Source of the DNA: Bufo bufo
Taxonomy: Eukaryota; Chordata; Amphibia; Anura; Bufonidae
Length of the DNA: 64,000 bases
Direction: 5' to 3'
Assembly (NCBI RefSeq): GCF_905171765.1
Contig: NC_053390.1
Coordinates: forward strand, 592,931,793-592,995,792
Part shown: positions 47,001 to 58,253 of the stretch, piece by piece
Position numbering within the stretch: the stretch's first letter is position 1
How the letters are laid out: each line of letters starts with the position of its first letter
Made by a program: the position numbers and the translations under genes
The notes under the pieces: model-generated
Told to the model about the DNA's origin: nothing
What the model saw: only the letters and a program-made list of their open reading frames with translations
Databases searched by the model: none

Positions 47001-50000
47001 TGATGCGTTCAAACTGCTGCCCATTAGCCCATCTCTCTGGCAGTGGCATGGCATCAAGTGGAGAGATGCGTACTATTTCGCCACCAAGTTGACGTTTGGT
47101 TCCAGGAGCAGCCCCAGTCTGTTTGACAGGTTAGCGCAGGCACTGGAATGGATTTTGTTGGAACAGGGTTGCCAGAATGTCATTCACTACCTGGATGATT
47201 TTCTGTTGTTCGAAGAACCCTCACAGGCGCCTGTTGACTTGCAGGTTCTCTTGCAGGTCTTCAAGGAGTTAAACATTCCAGTGGCCGAACACAAAACAGA
47301 AGGGCCTGCGCAGGTTGTCACGTTCTTGGGGATCTCTCTGGATTCACGTGCCATGTCAGCCAGTCTGCCACAAGACAAACTCGACAGAATCAAATCAGGT
47401 GTTTGTTCCTTGCTCATGTCTCAGGTTTTCACCAAGAGAGAATTGCAGTCTCTGTTGGGCATGTTAAACTTTGCCATGAGGATCATTCCTCAGGGTAGAT
47501 CATTCATTTCAAGATTGCTAGTCTTATTACAACAGACCAGTGATTTGGACGCATCAGTGCATCTTAATGCGAACGCCCGAGCAGATCTGTTCATGTGGGA
47601 CAGATTTCTCAGCGGGTGGAACGGCATTTCCATGTTTATTCCGAGGGCCACTTCTGATTCTCCACACGTATTTTCAGACGCGGCTGCCTCGGTAGGTTTC
47701 GCGGCCATATTTGGCTCACATTGGTTCGCCGGCTCATGGCCCACACACGTGGTACAGTTGCCAGGGTTTTCTCAGACGTCGGCATTGTTCGAGATCTATC
47801 CTATCGTAGCAGCTGCTATAGTCTGGGGGCATAGGTGGTCGGGTCACACGGTGGTTTTCCACACTGACAACATGGCGACCGCAGAGATCATTAACAAGGG
47901 CAGATATAAATCGTTACTCATCATGTCTTTCATGCGTAGATTGACCTGGAGAGCTCTGGGGGTTTCATTTTCATGCCCTGTTTTTGGACGGGGTCAGCAA
48001 CGTTGCAGCTGATGCTTTATCTCGTTTTGATTTTCTTGCTTTTTCTTACAGAACCCAGAAGCAGACTCAGTGGGCACCCCGGTACCGGACTGGCGGCTGC
48101 TGGTCTTGGATTAGACTCTCTGATGGTGGTCGCCAGTTCACTCATTGCCAAGTCTTTGTCGGCCAGTACGTTGCGGTCGTACCGCCGAGCGTGGGTGGTT
48201 TTTTCAAACTTTCAGTTGGCATATCCTAGAGGTGACACAGGTCAGGTCAAGTATATGGTGGCTTTCGTATCTTATTGTCATTCGGTATTGGCTTTATCCT
48301 ACGACACCATTAGGCTATATTTGGCTGGGGTGCAGCATTTTTTGGCACTTAAAGAGCCAGACAGACCCTCTATATTTTCAGCTCACCCGATCAAGACCAT
48401 CCTCAGAGGCATTCAAAAAAGCCAGGTCACGGTCAAGTCGGTCCGTCGACCTATTACGGGGGACACGTTTCGTAGCCTGTCGGAAGTTCTCACATTGTCA
48501 CCATTCGGAGTCCTTCCCAGCCTGGTGATCAAGGCGGCGATGTACTTGGCGTTTTACGGGTTTTAAGACCAGGTGAAGTGACACAGGCCAGACAAGGGGC
48601 GGTGGCTCTCCACAAGGGAGATTTAGTCAGGATGGGCAGCAACTTTCATTTGCAGTTGCCTCACAACAAAACAAGGCAGGTAGGTCCCGGCCATGTAGTT
48701 AAGTTCTTCCAGACCACAAACGCATGGTGTCCAGTGACAGTCTTGGACAACCTCTTGCTGGCCCTTAGTCTTCACAGCCCCACCGACCCATTACTTCCAT
48801 TCCCTGTTGGTCCACTGACGTCCAGCCAGTTCATCAAACATATTCGCATCCTGTTGACCAATGTAGGATTGAATCCGGCTCAATTCTCGGGGCATTCTTT
48901 CCGCATCGGTGCGGCATCCGCAGCGTCCAAGCATGGAGTCCCTGTGCATATCATCAAACACTTGGGGCGCTGGCGCTCGGGGTGCTTTGTACGGTACATC
49001 CCGGAGCCACAAGCGGAGCTGGTCCAAGCATTCAGTACATTGGCAGAGTAGCACCTCAGGCCAATCCTTCCCTCACTGGTGGGTTTTGCCCACTTTTTCA
49101 GGCATACCGACCTAGTGGGGCCAAGGCACACCTCAGGCCAATTAGGTAGGGGGGTGGTGGTTGGGCATCTTCCACTCGTTTAGGTCCTGACCACAAGTGT
49201 TAAGGCTGGCCGCAGGCTAGCCTGGATTTGTGGGAGGGGCCGGTACCTGTCTTAAGCAGTCCGGCTCTCCCAGGCAGCACGTCGGCATTCGGACGTCCCC
49301 TGCCCACCCATTCCCATTCTTCATTCAGTCATTCAACCATCACATTCAGGGTATGCCCCCTTTTTCAGGCATACCGACCTAGTGAGGCCAAGGCACACCT
49401 CAGGCCAATTAGGTAGGGGGGTGGTGGTTGGGCATCTTCCACTCGTTTAGGTCCTGACCACAAATAATATTATCTCTATGTCTCATTCTAGGGAAAACTG
49501 TTCCCGTGTATCCACCAAGCCTTTGTCACACCGGCAGTTGTCCTCGGGGCATTAATTCAGCTCAGAACGGCTATAGCCCTGCATCCCATCTCCAGGAGCA
49601 GCCGCTGCATGTCCCACACCAGGACCATATCTGCTTATGTGACATCGTTCACCACCCTGATAAGTATCCTTTACAGAAGGCAGAGGGTTAACTTCAGAGA
49701 TCTTGTGCCCTTGATACCAAGCCCCCATGTACCCCGGGGCATTATAGCAGAAAACTGGTATCAGGGGCAGGAGATGGCACATGGGAGGGCACGGCCCATA
49801 ATAGAAGTAATACATTGACAGGCGGAGTATTGGAGTATCAATATATAATGACTAGTAATGACTTCTGCTATAAATATGTTACTTTCCTATGTACTACTAC
49901 TTCCAGTGGTGGGAAGTCAGATAATGACAGCCATCTGTGAAGAAGACCAGATCGGCCAGGTACGTACCGTCATGTTCTCTACAGACATAGGACGCTATTG

Positions 50001-50847
50001 CGTGTCCTGCCGTGCTCTTAACAGACGTCTCCTAGGAGTTTTGTCACTATTGATATGGCCACAGTGCTCCTGAGTGACTGGAACCTTCTACACATGTAAA
50101 GAACAGAACACACTATAATAATAGAATAGAACACAATATGAAGTATCCAGAGTCTTCCATTGGATTTTCTCTTTAGACTTATGTTCTCTTCTTTTCAGAT
50201 TTTCCATATCATCTTCGTAATTTCAGACTGGCTCATTGCATTTGGGTTCTGCCTCCATTACATGAGCTATTATAGCGATTTCCAGGTAGGTATACCGCTC
50301 CTCACATCCCCCTGGCCCATTATAAGCTGTCATAACTATATTCACCTGCTGTCCCTGGTGATGTCATCTCAGCGGCAGCAGTCAGATGACATGACTTCCT
50401 TAGGAAGACAAGCGCTATACTGTTCGTGTAGTATCACACAACCTCCCATATCATTCATGGATGGTCTGTAGCAGCTGATACTTACCTCTACATTACGACC
50501 TACAGTATATAGCAGGGTCCCCTTCCCTGACATCCATATTTATTCATAGACTATAAGGGTTGTCTTAAGGAGGCAACTCTGTAGAATGTATCTATTCTTG
50601 TTCTTATAGGGGGCACACAAGGGGCTTTAATAATAGGCACCGCCATTGAGCACCTCGTGATGGATTAGACATGAGCGGATTGTACAGATAATGTGTCCTG
50701 TTTTATGTCTTCTCCGTACAGTGTCTTACCATCAGATTCCCTGGTAACATCAAGGAGGACTGGATAATTCTTATAGAAGACCTGGAGGCCAGTGATGCAA
50801 AGAACATCTCAAGAACATCTGAGCCAGATCTGGAAAAGGGGCCTTAA
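44016..50847 (+). CDS. DRAM/TMEM150-family protein, copy 5, Ngaro in intron 3
   Basis: Exons 44016-44146, 44614-44681, 44856-44998, 49492-49663, 49907-49959, 50199-50285 and 50722-50847; 259 aa, frame open. Differences from copy 1: H5R, V58M, S61T and K90I. Intron 3 has grown from 162 to 4,493 bases through a sense-oriented Ngaro element whose right end lies only 28 bases before exon 4. The acceptor itself (CATTCTAG) is intact, but the branch-point region is probably transposon-derived, so splicing efficiency is uncertain. Confidence 0.77.
45133..45233 (+). repeat. Ngaro repeat A1
   Basis: Left terminal repeat starting GTGTTAAGGCTGGCCGCAGG and ending GGCATTCGGACGTC. Repeated at 49197-49297 with a single C/G difference. 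Confidence 0.93.
45234..46542. other. Ngaro 5' region without a recognisable gag
   Basis: Between A1 and the RT frame. It contains alternating A-rich tandem units at 45719-45920 (GGGTACAAGTGGATTGTTAA, then GAGTGGGTTGTTCAAATAAA, each followed by long A runs) and T-rich low-complexity sequence at 46335-46420. No frame with Gag character is visible, so the element may depend on others or have lost gag. Confidence 0.6.
46543..48012 (+). CDS. Ngaro reverse transcriptase / RNase H
   Basis: A 489-codon frame. RT motif A is LSKADVSDAF (D151) and motif C is HYLDDFLLF (D218, D219), with FTKRELQSLLGMLNF downstream in the thumb/connection area. RNase H follows with VFSDAAAS (D379), E417 in ALFEIYP and HTDNMA (D442). 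The YLDD-F form and the order before a tyrosine recombinase fit DIRS/Ngaro elements. The RNase H tail motif NVAADALSRF is not in this frame but one frame over (47984 onwards), so a one-base change near 47960 probably cut the C-terminus. The upstream start is uncertain; the listed start is GTG-like context within a frame that may begin elsewhere. Confidence 0.85.
   Translation: MNVEALDQLLWLHPVQPFRTFLVEGFSREFHTGLITLPQQTHECPNLQSASKHAGLVDSLLAVELDKGFIIGPFQSPPFCTWRVSPVGVVQGKYSNKFSLIYDFSAPHSSHVPSLNSLIPSEEFSLKYTSVDQAIQVILQTGMGAWLSKADVSDAFKLLPISPSLWQWHGIKWRDAYYFATKLTFGSRSSPSLFDRLAQALEWILLEQGCQNVIHYLDDFLLFEEPSQAPVDLQVLLQVFKELNIPVAEHKTEGPAQVVTFLGISLDSRAMSASLPQDKLDRIKSGVCSLLMSQVFTKRELQSLLGMLNFAMRIIPQGRSFISRLLVLLQQTSDLDASVHLNANARADLFMWDRFLSGWNGISMFIPRATSDSPHVFSDAAASVGFAAIFGSHWFAGSWPTHVVQLPGFSQTSALFEIYPIVAAAIVWGHRWSGHTVVFHTDNMATAEIINKGRYKSLLIMSFMRRLTWRALGVSFSCPVFGRGQQRCS
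47973..49051 (+). pseudogene. Ngaro tyrosine recombinase, frameshifted
   Basis: Two overlapping pieces in different frames: 47973-48566 carries the N-terminal SAM-like core-binding part (STLRSYRRAW, YLAGVQHFL), and 48578-49051 carries the catalytic part with GHSFRIGAAS (the H-x-x-R pair), LGRWRSG and the tyrosine in RYIP (codon 48995-48997). The frame breaks at about 48560, next to a T run, just before the first catalytic arginine. The enzyme would join circular DNA to the target without duplication. As it stands this copy cannot make the full protein. It overlaps the end of the RT frame by 40 bases. Confidence 0.85.
49093..49196 (+). repeat. Ngaro repeat B1
   Basis: Internal copy of the right terminal repeat. 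It ends GTCCTGACCACAA and abuts A2 without spacer. Confidence 0.92.
49197..49297 (+). repeat. Ngaro repeat A2
   Basis: Internal copy of the left terminal repeat A1. It is followed by 62 bases unique to this place. Confidence 0.92.
49360..49463 (+). repeat. Ngaro repeat B2
   Basis: Right terminal repeat, identical to B1 except for one G/A difference near position 30. It ends at the junction with intron 3 of copy 5. Confidence 0.92.
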
Positions 50848-50906
50848 TTAAATCTATTCCTCATGGTTCCCTTTTGAGGTTGCCCTTATGATGCTGCCTT
50901 CCTCAG

Positions 50907-52605
50907 CTGCAATCAAAACCATGAAGATGTTCTAAGGAAATAATATACATAAAAACATAGAAAACATAAAAAAATAACATAGAAAAAAAAATAATTATTA
51001 AAAATAAAATAAATATACCCTTTCCCTATCCCTTATCCCACCCCTAACCCCTAAAAAAATAAAAAAATAAAAATAAAACAAGTTGTCTTTGATTAATTTA
51101 ATTGCTGTGAACTCTAACTTTACTTAGCCCTTAGTCAAAGGCAAAGCATATTTCCATACCTTCACACCATGGCATGCACCTTGCTGCATGGCGACAATCA
51201 CATGGAGGGGTCCACATTCTCTGCCATGTAAGAGTACAAGGCAGGGTTGGCTTTTTGGGAGTAATAAGGGCAGCTGGGTATCTTCCAGTGAGGCTGAGTG
51301 AATGCCATCAGCTCCCTAAAGGCAGGAGACTCTACTAAATGGTACAGCAGCGACTGCACCGCCAGCAACTTGGCCAGGTGGGAATTAAGCTTCAGTAGCA
51401 GCAGATTACTGTGTGTGTAGAGTTGTTTCCTGGCCACGCATTCTATTATCAATAACTGATGACAGAGAGAAGGAGGAACAGGATTCTGAGCGGGAGAAGC
51501 AGAAAAGTGATGACAATGATAAAGACACTGTCGTACTGCACGTGCATGTGGTTTGGCTGCCTAAAGGGAGACCAAGAAAAGGAGGAAACTATTCTTGCGG
51601 TAGCTGGCCACCACATTTGTTTGCCCATGGCATGGGGTAATGCTGCTTCATGTGGTTCTGTAGAGCTGTGGTACCTGGCCCAATGCATCCACAGTGTCAG
51701 CAGATTTCCTCCTTGTACTTCTTTGGGAGGTACGTCGATTCTGCTCTATTTTGCTGCCGCTGCTACCACCTTCCTCCTGTGATATTGCCTTCTCCTAAGC
51801 ACCATTATCTGGCTCCCAGCCCCTGTCCAACACACAATCACCATCAGAGTCCTCACCCTCCATGCCGCTTTGATCAGATTGTGAGATATCATGGTCTGCA
51901 TTTGCCCCAAAGTCCACTTTTACTCCAAGTTCCATGGCTACGGATGGCACTATTACCAACACCAACATAGCAATGCCTGGGGTTCCCCGCACCCTACTGA
52001 ACCTTCTCCTCAGGGCAGTATAAACACTGTCTCCTCTCACTCAAGTCGTCAACAGTGACCCTGTCTTTCTTATCTTCTGTAGGGCGAGGTGGGGTTTTCT
52101 TGCCATTTGTTAGGAAAAAAATAAGTTGCCTTGCTAGTAAGGGGCAATGAAGACAGAGAGGGCTCCACTGAAAACCTTCTCTGAGGCTGCAAGGAGGAGG
52201 AGCAGGAGGAATGCTGTGAACCCTGGCTCCAAGGCACGGTGTCAGACTCTGAAATAACCCCTGTGTCATCCTTCTGCAACTGAGAGCAGGAGCGAGCCAT
52301 CCAATCCACAATCTCATCCTCTTTCTCCTCAATGATAAAAAATAATGCACCTTTTCAAGGCCAGGGACAATTGTGCCCTACTACTACTACTGCTACTTCA
52401 GGCTGGATAGCTGGTGCTCTTACTGCCCACATTCTTGGGCCTTGCCTTGGGTTTTTCTTTTGGAACCCTTTCATATTCCTAATGTTTTTAGGCCTAATGT
52501 ACACAGTCACACAATGAATGGAACAGTTTGCAAGTCTGCTTTCTGGAACTAAAAGACAGAGAGGTGCAAGAAACTGTCCTTCCCTTTCCACAATCACACT
52601 AAAGA
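50907..52605 (-). pseudogene. Fossil hAT transposase in unit 5
   Basis: Same relic as in unit 1. A substitution near 51563 (CCTAAAGGG for CCTTAAGGG) introduces a further break. Confidence 0.65.
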
Positions 52606-53983
52606 CACTGTACTGACAAATGACTTTGGAAATAATACAGTATCGGAACACAAAGCGATATGGGGCCTCTTCTCTCTTAATTTAAACTACTGTGAGATTA
52701 TCTCTCCCCCCAACACACACACACTAAGACTAAGGTGATGCCCTGACTCCGTTTTTGGCCTAGTATTTCATGTGTTGTCACTCAGAGATTTCAAACGATC
52801 TCTCACTAGTGGCAGTGTATACAGAATTCTCTAACTAATGGTGGCATTTGCAGTGTGATACCTGTCAGGGACAGCCTGGGAGCTTGAAGTGGCTCTGGAA
52901 AAAAACTAAAAGTGGCCCCATGTTGTAGGCGGGTCCAAATTGACAGAAGGCATGACAACACAGGTGGAGGTGTTTAGCAATAGCATAGGGCAAAATACCA
53001 TCCCATCAAACCCATATACCACAGTGCAGAACAGTATACTGCCCCAAATGCTGTCCATCGGTGGTGGCCACCAATAGCTGCCATTTTCTGTCTTCCTCTT
53101 CCTCTCGTCTCTGATTAAAATATAGAGCAGTGGGCTTAAGAGGTGACATGTGGGCCAGAGCAGTTGAATTCAAGAGGGCATGTGCGGTCACTGGTCGGGT
53201 ACATGGGTACCTGATTCTCACAGTGTTAATTACTGCTGAGAGCTCATTATGTATACGGCCAATGGCAGAGAGGAGGACTTGGGCGGCCCCCAGGGCATCG
53301 GCCCACCGGGAAATTTCCCTGTAAGGTCTATGGCCAATCCGCCCCTGATGCCTGTAGTGGTGGCTGTATACAGTGTGCTCTCTCTAGTGTTTGTATATAC
53401 AGAGTTCTCTCTCTAATTGTGGTATTGACAGTATGATCCCTCTATTGGTGGCAGTATACAATGTGCTCCCACTAAGGGTGGTGTTTACATTGTGCTGCCT
53501 CTATTGGGGGTATATACCGTGTACCGTCTCTAGTGGTGGTATATCCATGTGATCTCTCTAGTCATGGTGTATAGAGTGTGCTCAATCTAATGGTGGTGTA
53601 TTTCGTTTTCTCCCTCTATTGGTAGTGTACATAGTATGCTCCCTTTAGTGCTGGTATGGACTGTGTGATTTCTCTATTGGTGTCTGTATACAGTGTGCTC
53701 CCTCTGGTGGTGGTATATACAGTGTGCTGCTTTTAGTGGTGGCTATATACAGTGCACGCTCTCTATTGGTGTCTGTATACAGTGTGCTCCCCCTAGTGGT
53801 GGTGTAGAGAGTGTGCTTTCGCTGGTGGTGGTTGTCATAGCAACAAGCCGCCATTCCTGTGCTATTGTGATGTCATCAAGTTCTGGAGCCTATAAAAAGC
53901 AGGACATTTCTAGACCCTGTCACTTTCTGAGAAATCAGATTGCCTGGAGGGTGCTCCTCTGCGACTTTGCTTCATTTGCATTT

Positions 53984-56485
53984 ATGATGAAGTTTCGCGG
54001 CTTATCTTTATTGGTTTGCCTTTGGACCATCTGGACCTTGAGTGGTCACTTGACCACTTACTTGATGGCCATCTTTGGCCACAGTACTGAAAGATCACCA
54101 CTGATTGCTGTCAGGTAAGTGGAAACAGCAGGAGGTGATGAGAATTAGTAGGAAACAGATAGACGTTTCCGTTGGTGGGGTCTATAAGCTGGGAAAATCC
54201 ATTTATAAATGTGGACCCTCCATGATGTTACACTTATCTGTCTATGATATGTGCGCTTCGAGGGGTTGGTGTATACACTGCACGCCCTCTAATTTTGGGC
54301 CCAACCCCCAACCTAACTATGGGAATTACATCGGTTAATGGGAAGTAGATGGAGAAGAGAAAAATGGAGATTTATGGAATTCAGCCAAATTCTTCCTGTG
54401 GTGATGTCAGAGACATGTCAGCCAATGAGCCTTGGCCCCGCTGATTTCTATTGTGTTCTATGGTAACCTCTGACCAATTGGCACCACTTGGATTTCTAAT
54501 TCATTTTGCTATAGAGAATTTTAGAATTATTGTTATTATTATTAATAAATGATTTCTTTTTCTTATTTCTTATTATTTTAGTGAGACTGGAGAAGAATTT
54601 CCAGTAAATATTGTATTTAGCGTGGCGTTCTCCATCTCTGCCCTCGTAGGTAAGTCTCCTTTCTGGTAAACCTCCAGTAGGAAAATCTCTTTTGTCAGTC
54701 ATTAACAGATGTCATATTTAAAGGGGAAGTACGCTTTAATGTAAAAGGTATTTGCGCCCTTCCACCTCATTAACATAATCTCTTCATTTATGGATTAAAG
54801 TCTGTATTGTTTTTGTCTTTCAGAAGCAGTCATCATCTACCTCATGCATCGATACCATGAGATGCGGACCCCTGAGCACAGCCGGTGCAAGAAAGCATTT
54901 GAGACCTTCATGCTAATCACCGAATGGACTGTGTGCATCGGGGGCATAGCAACAGCCATTTGTCAGGTTTGTAAAACATCTAGACCCAGGAGAAGACCTC
55001 ACCTCATCCCCTTCTACTCCTGGTAGAGGAAAGATGTCCGTGTACATCGTTAGCCCCCCATGATCTGCTCTTTATCAGGATCTGCGCTCCAGGAGTATAT
55101 ATAATATTATCTCTATGTCTCATTCTAGGGAAAACTGTTCCCTTGTATCCACCAAGCCTTTGTCACACCGGCAGTTGTCCTCGGGGCATTAATTCAGCTC
55201 AGAACGGCTATAGCCCTGCATCCCATCTCCAGGAGCAGCCACTGCATGTCCCACACCAGGACCATATCTGCTTATGTGACATCGTTCACCACCCTGATAA
55301 GTATCCTTTACAGAAGGCAGAGGGTTAACTTCAGAGATCTTGTGCCCTTGATACCAAGCCCCCATGTACTCCGGGGCATTATAGCAGAAGACTGGTATCA
55401 GGGGCAGGAGATGGCACATGGGAGGGCACGGCCCATAATAGAAGTAATACATTGACAGGCGGAGTATTGGAGTATCAATATATAATGACTAGTAATGACT
55501 TCTGCTATAAATATGTTACTTTCCTATGTACTACTACTTCCAGTGGTGGGAAGTCAGATAATGACAGCCATCTGTGAAGAAGACCAATATCGGCCAGGTA
55601 CGTACCGTCATGTTCTCTAAAGACATAGGACGCTATTGCGTGTCCTGCCGTGCTCTTAACAGACGTCTCCTAGGAGTTTTGTCACTATTGATATGGCCAC
55701 AGTGCTCCTGAGTGACTGGAACCTTCTACACATGTAGAGAACAGAACACACTATAATAATAGAATAGAACACAATATGAAGTATCCAGAGTCTTCCATTG
55801 GATTTTCTCTTTAGACTTATGTTCTCTTCTTTTCAGATTTTCCATATCATCTTCGTAATTTCAGACTGGCTCATTGCATTTGGGTTCTGCCTCCATTACA
55901 TGAGCTATTACAGCGATTTCCAGGTAGGTATACCGCTCCTCACATCCCCCTGGCCCATTATAAGCTGTCATAACTATATTCACCTGCTGTCCCTGGTGAT
56001 GTCATCTCAGCGGCAGCAGTCAGATGACATGACTTCCTTAGGAAGACAACCGCTATACTGTTTGTGTAGTATCACACAACCTCCCATATCATTCATGGAT
56101 GGTCTGTAGCAGCTGATACTTACCTCTACATTACGACCTACAGTATATAGCAGGGTCCACTTCCCTGACATCCATATTTATTCATAGACTATAAGGGTTG
56201 TCTTAAGGAGGCAACTCTGTAGAATGTATATATTCTTGTTCTTATAGGGGGCACACAAGGGGCTTTAATAATAGGCACCGCCATTGAGCACCTCGTGATG
56301 GATTAGACATGAGCGGATTGTACAGATAATGTGTCCTGTTTTATGTCTTCTCCGTACAGTGTCTTACCATCAGATTCCCTGGTAACATCAAGGAGGACTG
56401 GATAATTCTTATAGAAGACCTGGAGGCCAGTGATGCAAAGAACATCTCAAGAACATCTGAGCCAGATCTGGAAAAGGGGCCTTAA
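53984..56485 (+). pseudogene. DRAM/TMEM150-family copy 6, frameshift in exon 5
   Basis: Exon positions are 53984-54114, 54582-54649, 54824-54966, 55129-55300, 55544-55597, 55837-55923 and 56360-56485. Exon 5 is 54 nt instead of 53: where other copies read GACCAGATCGG this one reads GACCAATATCGG, a net one-base insertion plus a change. The frame then runs out of phase through exon 6 and meets TAA early in exon 7, losing TM6 and the acidic tail. It also has H5R and R152H, and a TATAAAAA box. Splice sites remain good, so a truncated protein or nonsense-mediated decay would be expected. Confidence 0.85.
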
Positions 56486-56544
56486 TTCAATCTATTCCTC
56501 ATGGTTCCCTTTTGAGGTTGCCCTTATGATGCTGCCTTCCTCAG

Positions 56545-58253
56545 CTCCAATCAAAACCATGAAGATGTTCTAAGGAAATAATATACATAAAAACATAAAA
56601 AACATAAAAAAATAACATAGAAAAACATAAAAAAACTAAAAATTATTAAAAATAAAAAAATATACCCTTTCCCTATCCCTAATCCCACCCCTAACCCCTA
56701 AAAAAAATAAAAAATAAAAAATAAAACAAGTTGTCTTTGATTAATTTAATTGCTGTGAACTCTAACTTTACTTAGCCCTTAGTCAAAGGCAAAGCATATT
56801 TCCATACCTTCACACCATGGCATGCACCTTGCTGCATGGCGACAATCACATGGAGGGGTCCACATTCTCTGCCATGTAAGAGTACAAGGCAGGGTTGGCT
56901 TTTTGGGAGTAATAAGGGCAGCTGGGTATCTTCCAGTGAGGCTGAGTGAATGCCATCAGCTCCCTAAAGGCAGGAGACTCTACTAAATGGTACAGCAGCG
57001 ACTGCACCGCCAGCAACTTGGCCAGGTGGGAATTAAGCTTCAGTAGCAGCAGATGACTGTGTGTGTAGAGTTGCTTCCTGGCCACGCATTCTATTATCAA
57101 TAACTGATGACAGAGAGAAGGAGGAACAGGATTCTGAGCGGGAGAAGCAGAAAAGTGATGACAATGATAAAGACACTGTCGTACTGCACGTGCATGTGGT
57201 TTGGCTGCCTTAAGGGAGACCAAGAAAAGGAGGAAACTATTCTTGCGGTAGCTGGCCACCACATTTGTTTGCCCATGGCATGGGGTAATGCTGCTTCATG
57301 TGGTTCTGTAGAGCTGTGGTACCTGGCTCAATGCATCCACAGTGTCAGCAGATTTCCTCCTTGTACTTCTTTGGGAGGTACGTCGATTCTGCTCTATTTT
57401 GCTGCCGCTGCTACCACCTTCCTCCTGTGATATTGCCTTCTCCTAAGCACCATTATCTGGCTCCCAGCCCCTGTCCAACACACAATCACCATCAGAGTCC
57501 TCACCCTCCATGCCGCTTTGATCAGATTGTGAGATATCATGGTCTGCATTTGCCCCAAAGTCCACTTTTACTCCAAGTTCCATGGCTACGGATGGCACTA
57601 TTACCAACACCAATATAGCAATGCCTGGGGTTCCCCGCACCCTACTGAACCTTCTCCTCAGGGCAGTATAAACACTGTCTCCTCTCACTCAAGTCGTCAA
57701 CAGTGACCCTGTCTTTCTTATCTTCTGTAGGGCGAGGTGGGGTTTTCTTGCCATTTGTTAGGAAAAAAATAAGTTGCCTTGCTAGTAAGGGGCAATGAAG
57801 ACAGAGAGGGCTCCACTGAAAACCTTCTCTGAGGCTGCAAGGAGGAGGAGCAGGAGGAATGCTGTGAACCCTGGCTCCAAGGCACGGTGTCAGACTCTGA
57901 AATAACCCCTGTGTCATCCTTCTGCAACTGAGAGCAGGAGCGAGCCATCCAATCCACAATCTCATCCTCTTTCTCCTCAATGATAAAAAATAATGCACCT
58001 TTTCAAGGCCAGGGACAATTGTGCCCTACTACTACTACTGCTACTTCAGGCTGGATAGCTGGTGCTCTTACTGCCCACATTCTTGGGCCTTGCCTTGGGT
58101 TTTTCTTTTGGAACCCTTTCATATTCCTAATGTTTTTAGGCCTAATGTACACAGTCACACAATGAATGGAACAGTTTGCAAGTCTGCTTTCTGGAACCAA
58201 AAGACAGAGAGGTGCAAGAAACTGTCCTTCCCTTTCCACAATCACACTAAAGA
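56545..58253 (-). pseudogene. Fossil hAT transposase in unit 6
   Basis: Same relic as in unit 1, with the pre-catalytic open stretch at 56846-57262 retained. Confidence 0.65.

Larger units (their letters stand above)
45133..49463 (+). mobile_element. Ngaro-type (DIRS order) retrotransposon, 4,331 bp
   Basis: Its layout is A1-(coding)-B1-A2-B2, the split direct repeat structure of Ngaro elements: A1 45133-45233 and A2 49197-49297 (101 bp each, one mismatch), B1 49093-49196 and B2 49360-49463 (104 bp each). B1 is joined directly to A2, as in a circular intermediate. The empty site GAGTATATATAATATT in other units becomes GAGTATAT|GTGTTAAG at the left and GACCACAA|ATAATATT at the right: no duplication, as expected for tyrosine-recombinase integration. 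It encodes RT, RNase H and recombinase; no gag-like frame is seen in 45234-46542. Confidence 0.9.
42653..52605 (+). repeat. Array unit 5 (with 4.3-kb Ngaro insertion)
   Basis: 9,953 bp long because of the retrotransposon at 45133-49463. The remainder is collinear with unit 1, apart from a 15-bp deletion near 43343 inside the MITE. Confidence 0.92.
52606..58253 (+). repeat. Array unit 6 (complete, 5,648 bp)
   Basis: Direct repeat, collinear with unit 1. Confidence 0.92.
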
